From the NCBI RefSeq assembly GCF_030867385.1, contig NZ_JAPFBJ010000001.1, positions 1,178,001-1,242,000 of the forward strand: a stretch of 64,000 nucleotides of DNA. Reading direction: 5' to 3'. This document shows, one piece after another, positions 57,424 through 64,000 of the stretch (its first letter is position 1; each line of letters starts with the position of its first letter). The position numbers and the translations under genes were made by a program. This DNA is from Sphingobium sp. DEHP117. GTDB taxonomy: Bacteria > Pseudomonadota > Alphaproteobacteria > Sphingomonadales > Sphingomonadaceae. The notes under the pieces are model-generated. The model did no database searches, was not told where the DNA came from, and worked only from the letters and a program-made list of their open reading frames with translations.

Positions 57424-58902
57424 ATGCCGACCATGATGCGCCGCGCCGCCGCCACTGTTTCCACCCTGGCACTGGCGATGACGGCCCAGCCTGCGCTCGC
57501 AACCACGCTGCAGGAAGCGCTGGCGCAGGCATATCGCACCAACCCGACACTGAACGCGGCGCGCGCACGCCTGCGCGCGACCGATGAAGGTGTGCCGCTC
57601 GCCAAGGCGGAGGGACGGCCGGGAGTGAGCGTCAGCGGCTCTTATGACCAAAACCTTCACCGCGAAATCAACACGGCGCTCGGCACAAGCATCCCCTTGC
57701 GCAGCGCAAGCGGGCAGGCCACGCTGTCCCTGCCAATTTATCAGGGCGGCATAGTCCGGAACAGCATTCGCGCGGCGAAGGAAGGCGTAGAGGCGGGACA
57801 GGCTGAGCTGCGCGCAACGGAATCCTCTGTGTTCGCGCAGGTCGTTGCCGCCTATCTTGACGTGATCGCCGACAGCGCCGTCGTGACGTTCAACCGCCAG
57901 AATGTGCGGTCGCTGGAGGTGAACCTGCAGGCGAGCACCGACCGGTTCAATGTCGGCGATCTTACCCGCACCGATGTCGCCCAGTCAGACACGCGCCTTG
58001 CCCTTGCGCGCGCCAATCTGGAATCAGCCGAGGCGCAACTGATCTCTTCCAAGGAGCGCTATATTTCGCTGGTTGGATCTGAGCCGGTGGACCTTCAGCC
58101 GCCGCCGCCGCTTCCGGGCCTGCCCGCGACCCCTGAAAGCGCGGTCGACGTGGCGTTGAGGGACAATCCGGACATTCTGGCAGCCAAGAACACCCGCGAC
58201 GCAGCCCATTATCAGGTGAACGCCGCGCGCGGGCAGATCGCGCCGCGCATTTCGGGCTTTGTGCGGGGCGGCTATACCGACTATCTCAATTCCGAGAAAA
58301 AGCTGAATCCCCTGCTGGGTGTTGAAGGCAGTGCCAAATCCGCTTCCGCAGGCGTTCAGCTCACAGTGCCGCTCTATCAGGGCGGCCGGCCCGGCGCGCT
58401 CTCGCGCCAGGCAGTGGCGCGCGAAAGCCAGGCGATCGAGCAGACCGTCGCCACAGAGCGCAGCGTGATCGCGCAGACCCGCTCGGCCTATGCCAACTGG
58501 CAGGCCTCGCTGCTGACGATCGAGTCCACGCGCAAGGCTGTGGCCTCCGGTTCACTGTCTCTCGAAGGCGTGCAGGCGGAGAACAAGGCGGGCACGCGCA
58601 CGATCCTGGACATTCTGGATTCCCAGCGCGACCTCCTGAACGCGCAGGTCCAGTATGTTTCGGCCCAGCGCAACGCCTATGTCGCGGGTTTCAGCCTGAT
58701 CGCGGCGATGGGCCATGCCGAGGCGCGCGACCTGTCGCTGGACGGCGGAGCGCTCTATGATCCCAATGCCTATTACAAGACGGTGCGCAACAAGCTGTTC
58801 GACTTCGATTTCGGCGGCAAAGCAACGCAGGTTTCCACGGGCACAGCGTCCACTAAGCCGCAGGACGCGACCATCATGCCAGGCGGTTTTGGGACTCAAT
58901 AG
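57424..58902 (+). CDS. TolC-family outer membrane efflux channel
   Basis: A 492-residue outer-membrane protein with signal peptide (MPTMMRRAAATVSTLALAMTAQPALA) and two internally similar TolC halves: TLQEALAQAYRTNPTLNAARARL with LPIYQGGIVRNSIRAAKEGVEAG, and SAVDVALRDNPDILAAKNTRDAA with LTVPLYQGGRPGALSRQAVARES. It would form the trans-periplasmic tunnel for type I secretion or drug efflux. No inner-membrane partner is in the window. GGGGA lies ten bases before ATG 57424. Confidence 0.93.
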   Translation: MPTMMRRAAATVSTLALAMTAQPALATTLQEALAQAYRTNPTLNAARARLRATDEGVPLAKAEGRPGVSVSGSYDQNLHREINTALGTSIPLRSASGQATLSLPIYQGGIVRNSIRAAKEGVEAGQAELRATESSVFAQVVAAYLDVIADSAVVTFNRQNVRSLEVNLQASTDRFNVGDLTRTDVAQSDTRLALARANLESAEAQLISSKERYISLVGSEPVDLQPPPPLPGLPATPESAVDVALRDNPDILAAKNTRDAAHYQVNAARGQIAPRISGFVRGGYTDYLNSEKKLNPLLGVEGSAKSASAGVQLTVPLYQGGRPGALSRQAVARESQAIEQTVATERSVIAQTRSAYANWQASLLTIESTRKAVASGSLSLEGVQAENKAGTRTILDILDSQRDLLNAQVQYVSAQRNAYVAGFSLIAAMGHAEARDLSLDGGALYDPNAYYKTVRNKLFDFDFGGKATQVSTGTASTKPQDATIMPGGFGTQ

Positions 58903-59036
58903 TTAACAAAAACAAGGTCAGAGCTAAGTACTGATCCCGCTAAGTATTTGATGCGATTCGAGAAATGCCGTTTATAAAATTTTAACTCTCTGGCTCATAG
59001 CATCGGGGCGGTCGCTCATGTTATGATTGTCCCAAT

Positions 59037-59750
59037 ATGGAACAGGGTTTTACGCAATTACTGATCAGGGAAAAGCGCCGCCGCAGGCTGATGTTCGGCG
59101 CGGTAGCGCTGGGTGTCTCGCTGATCGCCATTTCCTCGCGCAGCGAGCGCGCCATGTTTCAGAGCGGCGTGCCGATGCCAGGCGTGTTCGCGACGATCGG
59201 CACCGATCTGGCGGACCGCCCGCGCGTCTCCCTGCTCGATCGCGATCCTTCCGCTTTCTTCGCCCGGCTTGACCGCGACGTGCAGGACTCCGCGCCGGAG
59301 CAGGAAGAAGAAGGCCCCCTCGGCCCGACCGAGCGCGCACTTCTGTTCGTCGGCCCCGATGCGCAACTGCCCGCGCCCGGCCCGATCGAGATTGCGATGC
59401 TGGACGGACCGGACGACCCGCAAGCCATCTATAATCCGCAGAGTTCGACGCCACCGGAGACCAGCGATCCCTTCTTTGTGCGCCGCCTTGTACCCGAGGG
59501 CGCATCATCATCCGGCGGTGGCTCGGGCGGAACGGGCAGTACGAGCAGCGGCGGCGATGGCGGATCGACCTCGGGCGGCACGTCTTCCGGAGGCGATACA
59601 TCCACTGGCGGTGGCTCATCCTCAAGCGGTGGCACCACTGCTGTACCGGAACCCGGCACCTGGGCGCTGATGCTGGTCGGGTTCATGAGCGTGGGCGCGG
59701 CGCTGCGCGCGCAATCCCGCCGTCGCGCTACCCTGCCCTCCGCATCCTGA
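59037..59750 (+). CDS. PEPxxWA-CTERM sorting-signal protein with Ser/Gly-rich linker
   Basis: A 237-residue envelope protein. An N-terminal hydrophobic segment (LMFGAVALGVSLIAIS) follows arginine-rich residues. Residues 156-204 are a Ser/Gly repeat linker (SGGGSGGTGSTSSGGDGG...). The C-terminus is AVPEPGTWALMLVGFMSVGAALRAQSRRR in parts: the PEPxxWA motif, a helix and a basic tail, the exosortase recognition signal of Sphingomonadales. No exosortase gene is in the window. A CCCTGCC/GGCAGGG hairpin (59731-59760) spans its stop and may end transcription from both sides. Confidence 0.82.
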   Translation: MEQGFTQLLIREKRRRRLMFGAVALGVSLIAISSRSERAMFQSGVPMPGVFATIGTDLADRPRVSLLDRDPSAFFARLDRDVQDSAPEQEEEGPLGPTERALLFVGPDAQLPAPGPIEIAMLDGPDDPQAIYNPQSSTPPETSDPFFVRRLVPEGASSSGGGSGGTGSTSSGGDGGSTSGGTSSGGDTSTGGGSSSSGGTTAVPEPGTWALMLVGFMSVGAALRAQSRRRATLPSAS

Positions 59751-59780
59751 GGCGGCAGGGCACCTCCACAGCTTGGAAGT

Positions 59781-60320
59781 TCAGTCGATGGTCATCCGGC
59801 CGTTGCCGAGGGTGATCGTCCCCAGCTCTGACAGCGCGTTCTGCCCCAGCAGCGACACAGGCAGACCATTGTCGATGATCGCGACGCGGATGTTGCGCAG
59901 TTGACGCCCGGCGACGTCCATCCGCGCAATCGTGGCGGAGCGGGCGATCGTCATGCCGCCTGCCGTGCGCAGCTTTGATCCGCCAGCGGCATCGTCCGTC
60001 GGCTGCACGCCAAGGCGGCGCGCATCGGACCCGGTCAGCACCGTGACGCTCGCACCGGTATCTACAAGGAAGCGCGCCCGTGCGCCATCGGCGAACTGCG
60101 CATCGAGATAATAGAGGCCATCAGGCGCGGGGAGGATGTGATTGCCATCGGTAAGCGCCTCTTCATCCTGCGGTTCGGCCTGCTCGACATAGGAGGCCAT
60201 CGCCGTCGCCGGGGCGGGAGCGGCAGGTTCGGCCCAGACAGGCATGCCGTGGCCCAGGGCGAATGACGCGATCGACGCACATGCGCCAGCGATAATCCAT
60301 CTGTGGCCGACTTTGCTCAT
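59781..60320 (-). CDS. Retropepsin-like aspartic protease, periplasmic
   Basis: A 179-residue single-domain clan AA aspartic protease. A signal peptide (WIIAGACASIASFALGHGMPVWA) is followed by an acidic linker and the active-site motif FLVDTGASVTVLTG, with a hydrophobic psi-loop at VSLLGQNALSELGTI. Proteins of this TIGR02281-like type act as dimers; substrate unknown. It is convergent with the PEP-CTERM gene. Confidence 0.85.
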   Translation of the reverse strand: MSKVGHRWIIAGACASIASFALGHGMPVWAEPAAPAPATAMASYVEQAEPQDEEALTDGNHILPAPDGLYYLDAQFADGARARFLVDTGASVTVLTGSDARRLGVQPTDDAAGGSKLRTAGGMTIARSATIARMDVAGRQLRNIRVAIIDNGLPVSLLGQNALSELGTITLGNGRMTID

Positions 60321-60418
60321 GGGCCGAGCCTTGCCATTAGGAGCGACAACGTGGCGTTGCGAAACAGGCTGAAAGCCCGGTTAACCGTCAATATACGGGT
60401 GTGTCTGGTGGCGATGCG

Positions 60419-61303
60419 TTAACCGACGCCTTGCTCCACCCGCCTGGCGATACGCCTACGCCTTTGCCCTTCCCGCCAGGCGGCGAGGGCAAACAGCAGG
60501 CCCACCAGTGCCATCTGGGCGCTGAGCATGTGATAGCGCCAGCGCAGCGTCGCACTGTCTCGGTAGAGCAGATAGGGCCGCGCCTCCACCGGATAGCGGA
60601 TGTTGCGATAGAGCTGATCGACATCCCCCGGCAGCACGCCACGCGCCAGCACGCCGCTCTTGAGCGCCACGAACTGGCGTGGCAGGTCCGCCCGCTCCTC
60701 CACCTGCACGAAGATGCGGGCGGGCTGAGCAACCCCATGCAGGCGATAGCGCACCGGCGCGAAGTAGAGGCGGCGGTGGAACACCAATACCTCTTCCTCG
60801 AACCGCACCAGCGCGCTCATGTCGACCGGGCCGACCACGCTGGCGCTCCCCTCCGGGATGACGGCCGCCTGCGCGCTGCGCACATCGACGAGGTGGACCG
60901 GCATACCTTCCGAAGGAAGCAGCTGCGCCAGCGCGAGAGCCAGTATGGCAACGCCACCGGCAGCAATCGCCAGGAAGGTACAGAGCCGCTTTAGCCGACG
61001 CGAGGCATCGAGCATCACCGCGACGGGTTCGCCAGCCAGCTCGTTCTGCCTGCGCCAGCGCCGCCAGAGGATGAACAGCGTCACCAGCAGCGGAAAGCTG
61101 AAGAACAGGCACAGCAACGCGATGGTGATGCCGGGATAATAATGGTCTAGCACGCGATACTGCCATTCGGCCAGCAGCTCGACGATCCCGCGATATTGCG
61201 TGGCCTGCCACACGAACAGCCCGGCAAGCAACGCCAGCCACAGGCCCGAGACGATACTCGCTGCCCGCTTCTGTCGATTGAGGTCGTGGTGCGACTCGTT
61301 CAT
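60419..61303 (-). CDS. Unknown membrane protein with large periplasmic loop
   Basis: A 294-residue protein with helices at about residues 18-38, 60-85, 115-135 and near 265-285. Between the third and last helix is a 120-residue soluble domain (VDVRSAQAAVIPEGSASVVG, RLYFAPVRYRLHGVAQPARIF). It has DUF-like features but I do not recognise the family. ATG 61303 with AGGGG upstream is chosen. It runs in the same direction as the protease gene, 98 bases upstream of it. Confidence 0.6.
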   Translation of the reverse strand: MNESHHDLNRQKRAASIVSGLWLALLAGLFVWQATQYRGIVELLAEWQYRVLDHYYPGITIALLCLFFSFPLLVTLFILWRRWRRQNELAGEPVAVMLDASRRLKRLCTFLAIAAGGVAILALALAQLLPSEGMPVHLVDVRSAQAAVIPEGSASVVGPVDMSALVRFEEEVLVFHRRLYFAPVRYRLHGVAQPARIFVQVEERADLPRQFVALKSGVLARGVLPGDVDQLYRNIRYPVEARPYLLYRDSATLRWRYHMLSAQMALVGLLFALAAWREGQRRRRIARRVEQGVG

Positions 61304-61545
61304 CCTACCCCTGCCCGCTTTGCAGGGGACCATCGCTATGACCGCCCCTGCCCCTTGCGTGCCATGATGCAGAAGCCGCCCCTGATAGCAACCGGAAATG
61401 CCGGAAAGCGCTGTTGAGCCGGGCTTTGCAGACCGGTCAGCACCGGCTGGACGTCACAATTAACCTATTTGGAAAAATCTTCTGTCCTACAGTTGGGGCT
61501 TTCGGTTAGCTGAACGCGATCCCATCAATCTTCCCAGGAGTGCTT

Positions 61546-61815
61546 ATGGCTATCGACAGCTTTCAGACCTCGAGCGACATGCTTGCCGCCCCGTCGCGCG
61601 CGCCCTTCGCAGTCACCCCGCATGACACCAACGAACTGGGCACCATTCCCAAGGCGCTGTATGTGGGAACTGGCGGCAATGTTACGTTGCGCGGCGTCGG
61701 CGGAACCGCAGACGTGATCTTCAAGAATGTGGCCAACGGGCAGGTGCTCGACGTGCGTGCGCAATATGTTCGCGCCACGGGTACCACGGCTGCCGACATC
61801 GTGGCGCTGGCGTAA
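61546..61815 (+). CDS. Spike base protein, GTA/phage Rcc01079-like
   Basis: An 89-residue protein, MAIDSFQTSSDMLAAPSRAPF then AVTPHDTNELGTIPKALYVG and GNVTLRGVGGTADVIFKNV. The pattern of HDT...KALYVGTGG and VRATGTTAADIVAL matches my memory of the spike-base family named after Rcc01079 of the Rhodobacter capsulatus gene transfer agent, where it holds the head spike. AGGAG is five bases before ATG 61546. Its TAA overlaps the next ATG (TAATG), so base and fibre are coupled. No other GTA or phage structural gene is in the window. Confidence 0.7.
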   Translation: MAIDSFQTSSDMLAAPSRAPFAVTPHDTNELGTIPKALYVGTGGNVTLRGVGGTADVIFKNVANGQVLDVRAQYVRATGTTAADIVALA

Positions 61816-63458
61816 TGGCGGGTGTCGGCTTTGGCTTGAGCCGGGCCGCGCGCAGGAAGCGCGGTTCCGGCTCGGGTGGCGGTGGCGGCTTCGCCAGCTA
61901 CAGCCTGCCCAACGCAGTGGACGTGCGCTATGAGCCGTCGATCCTTGCCCCCTCTGTCGATGGCAGCAATCGCGTTACCGTGTTGCCGGACATCAATGGG
62001 CTAGCGAACGCCACGGCGATTACGGCGGGCGCGATCCCCGGCGGCGGCGCGCCCAAGCTGGTGACGGACGCGCAGGGGCGCAAGGCGCTGTTGTTTGAGG
62101 GTAACAACGCGCTCGAAATCGCGGATACGCTGGCAAGCTATACGGCTAACGGCTGCACGGCTTATGCCGTGCTGCGGTACTTCGATGCGAACAGCACCAA
62201 CGCGCAGTCGGTCTTTGCCGTGGGACGCAATGCCAATGCCTCGGCACCCAATACCCTGCGCGCATTCATGAATACGTTGGCAGGCAGCGCCAACGGCATT
62301 GCGGCCAATGCGCACCCGCCCTTCCCCGCGCACGGCGGCAAATATCTGTGCGACAATGCGGGCGTCTATGGCACGGAGCGGGTGGCAGGCCAGTCCCGCC
62401 GCAAAATGATCTGTCATTCCGGTTTGCAGGTGGTGGCGATCGCAGGCGGCGCAGCGAACACCGCTCAAATCCACATGAACGACGAATATTGCACCGGCGT
62501 CACCACGATCAACACCGGCACGACGGTGACCAGCGGCGGGGAGATCGGACGCCATGCGTTCGCGCCGGGTGGCACCAACTACGGTTCTTTCCTGCTCTAT
62601 GCACTGTTCATCAAGCGGTCAGCGCAGACCACGCCGCAGATACAGGCCAATATCGCGGCGATGATGAGCGCCTATGGCATATCGAGCCTGACGAACTCGT
62701 TCATCCTGGAAGGCGACAGCCGCTTTGCCAACGCCGGCGCGGTGGCGGCGGGCGAAAGCCCCTATGGCTATCTGCAGGTGGAACTGGCGAGCCGCCTTCC
62801 CTCCAGCTGGCGCGTGCTCCGTTCGGCAATCGGCGGGTCGCAGATCGACGCCGATATTGGCGCTACAGGCTCCAACATCGACAAGGGGCTGCGCAACAAG
62901 CGCGACTTCCTCAACCGCTCGCTGTTCTCCGGCAACTGGGAACTGCCGGGCCGCAACCTAGTGGCTATCGAATGCTGGCATAACGACGACGGGCAGACGA
63001 CCAGCCCGATCTATGTGCAGCCCACACTCACGGCCGCGCGCGCTGACGAGATTTATGCCAACCTGCAAAACCTCGTGCTGAATGATGCACGCGGTTTTCT
63101 GAAGCTGGGTTATGAGTATCTGGCGAGCCTGCCCATGCCCGGCAGCGGGACGAAAGACCCGTCGCTCAACCAGATTCGCGCCCGCTACCGGTCTGCGAAC
63201 TTCTTCCACGATTTTCTCGGTGCGGCGGGTGACACTTATGCGGGCAAGGTGCGACGGGCCGAGGTGCCGCTGTGCATGCCTATTTCAGGTGCATGGGGCA
63301 GCCAGGTACTCGGGCCGGGCCTGAGCACTACCGACGCGCGTATCCAGTCTCAGGGCGGCATCTACTTCAACGACCAGGCGCACCCGATCAGCGCCTGTTA
63401 CCCCTACATCGCGCAGTGCCTCGCCGACCGGGTACTGGGCGCCGACCCCTATCTCTAG
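61815..63458 (+). CDS. Spike/fibre protein with SGNH-hydrolase-like domain
   Basis: A 547-residue protein. After a Gly-rich start (RRKRGSGSGGGGGFASYSLP) residues about 30-285 look like a beta-rich carbohydrate-binding (concanavalin-like) domain. From about 290 an SGNH-hydrolase-like domain follows: FILEGDSRFANAG (Ser302), GGSQIDADIG, ECWHNDDGQ (Asn390) and YFNDQAHPIS (Asp520, His523), the expected Ser-Gly-Asn-His set. It may deacetylate a surface polysaccharide on contact. It is coupled to the spike base gene. Confidence 0.7.
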   Translation: MAGVGFGLSRAARRKRGSGSGGGGGFASYSLPNAVDVRYEPSILAPSVDGSNRVTVLPDINGLANATAITAGAIPGGGAPKLVTDAQGRKALLFEGNNALEIADTLASYTANGCTAYAVLRYFDANSTNAQSVFAVGRNANASAPNTLRAFMNTLAGSANGIAANAHPPFPAHGGKYLCDNAGVYGTERVAGQSRRKMICHSGLQVVAIAGGAANTAQIHMNDEYCTGVTTINTGTTVTSGGEIGRHAFAPGGTNYGSFLLYALFIKRSAQTTPQIQANIAAMMSAYGISSLTNSFILEGDSRFANAGAVAAGESPYGYLQVELASRLPSSWRVLRSAIGGSQIDADIGATGSNIDKGLRNKRDFLNRSLFSGNWELPGRNLVAIECWHNDDGQTTSPIYVQPTLTAARADEIYANLQNLVLNDARGFLKLGYEYLASLPMPGSGTKDPSLNQIRARYRSANFFHDFLGAAGDTYAGKVRRAEVPLCMPISGAWGSQVLGPGLSTTDARIQSQGGIYFNDQAHPISACYPYIAQCLADRVLGADPYL

Positions 63459-63643
63459 ACCATGATCACGGCTTGATCGAACGTCTCCGGCGCGTAAGTC
63501 AAAGGCGATCAGGCTCTGAGCAACAGCCGGAGATCTGCCCAACGGGTCTCCGGTCGATTGCAGCACTGGAATGTCTCCAACTGTATGAATAAAAACTTTC
63601 CGAAGCAGATGCAACCATTTTGGTTGTAAATTGTGCGCTGCGA

Positions 63644-63659
63644 CATAGCGGCCGCTATG
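63644..63659. promoter_or_regulatory. Perfect 16-bp palindrome in a non-coding stretch
   Basis: CATAGCGGCCGCTATG is a perfect palindrome, possibly an operator. It sits in the 390-base gene-free stretch 63459-63850, which also holds a CAACCA-TTT-TGGTTG hairpin (63612-63626) and AT-rich DNA likely to contain the promoter of the next frame. Confidence 0.35.
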
Positions 63660-63850
63660 CTAAAAAGAGGAACAAGCAATATTTGAAGTCAAGCTCTCAA
63701 CTATTCTTGTTGCACGACAGCATCCCGCTCCATCCTCGGCTTAGCACTTTGTTAACCGTGCGTATTTACTCTATGTTCAAGCTGTGTCATTAGACAGCTC
63801 TCTGTTGGGTGCAACCAAGTGTAACGCTATGCGTTCAATGGAGAAATGGT

Positions 63851-64000
63851 ATGGGACTGCCGCAACCGAAGATGTTGCACGGTAGGGAGATAAGGGACAA
63901 GATTCCCAGCCCGGAACCGCATGAGCCAGCCCGACCGATTGAATCGGTACAAGGTGAGGTCGCCGCCATGCAAAGCCTGATTGCTTCACGTCTGATCCAG
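63851..64000 (+). CDS. Start of an unidentified gene (runs off the window)
   Basis: From ATG 63851, with GGAG seven bases upstream, the frame stays open for the 50 codons to the end of the window. The visible protein is polar and proline-containing (MGLPQPKMLHGREIRDKIPS) and then helical (VAAMQSLIASRLIQ), which could lead into a helix-turn-helix domain. That is a guess. No function can be assigned. Confidence 0.4.
   Translation, partial: MGLPQPKMLHGREIRDKIPSPEPHEPARPIESVQGEVAAMQSLIASRLIQ

Noticed and set aside
59517..59635. Possible CRISPR-like or tandem DNA repeat in the Ser/Gly-coding region
   Set aside because: The repetition is a codon-level Ser/Gly linker within the PEP-CTERM gene; there is no constant spacer-repeat pattern.
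63777..63989. 70-residue minus-strand frame at the window end
   Set aside because: It is opposite a frame with a better ribosome binding site that is open to the end, and shows no family features.

Overview
The window is chromosomal DNA of an alphaproteobacterium, most likely a member of the Sphingomonadales. Evidence: high G+C, an UrcA-family protein, a ppiD-trpEGDC-moaC-moeA-lexA run, a nuo-birA-coaX-rnj run, a PEPxxWA sorting-signal protein, DUF1467 and several sphingomonad-type intergenic palindromes. No rRNA, tRNA or CRISPR array was found. Assignments come from reading motifs by eye; no database search was possible.

Layout. 1-3.6 kb: the end of tldD, a ubiquinone-pathway FAD hydroxylase and a convergent GGDEF/EAL protein. 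3.7-4.55 kb: an apparently intact IS5-family element with TA target duplication and a two-frame transposase. 4.6-9.2 kb: UrcA protein, Hsp20, pyrG, secG, a small conserved protein and tpiA. 9.4-17.7 kb: ppiD-like foldase, trpEGDC, moaC, moeA, then lexA with its own promoter and two SOS boxes. 17.8-23.4 kb: comEC divergent from gltX, then gltA and a MAPEG protein. 23.4-29.9 kb: a little-known cluster holding a histidine-kinase-like protein and an Hpt-like protein that both seem to lack the phospho-accepting histidine, a putative DUF2336 protein, a degenerate nucleotidyltransferase/CDP-alcohol-transferase-like membrane protein and a large coiled-coil membrane protein. 29.9-30.25 kb: two unrelated palindromic repeat elements.

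30.2-50.8 kb, minus strand: the 14-gene respiratory complex I operon (nuoA to nuoN) followed by birA, coaX, RNase J and DUF1467. Four non-nuo genes sit inside the operon with overlapping start/stop codons, and at least two are visibly AT-richer than the nuo genes. Palindromic repeats lie between several nuo genes. 50.9-55.4 kb: a sulfate-activation operon (cysD, cysNC, cysQ, TauE/SafE-type exporter). 55.5-57.2 kb: an inositol-monophosphatase gene whose 5' end is duplicated around a small repeat, then efp. 57.4-61.3 kb: a TolC-type channel, a PEP-CTERM protein, a retropepsin-like protease and an unknown membrane protein.

61.5-63.5 kb: a two-gene module that looks like a gene-transfer-agent/phage head spike: a small spike-base protein (Rcc01079 type) translationally coupled to a 547-residue fibre carrying an SGNH-hydrolase-like domain. 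No capsid, terminase or tail genes are nearby. The last 150 bases hold the start of another open frame.

Best candidates for undescribed biology are the 23.4-29.9 kb cluster of apparently non-phosphorylatable signalling proteins, the orphan spike module, and the foreign-looking genes embedded in the nuo operon.
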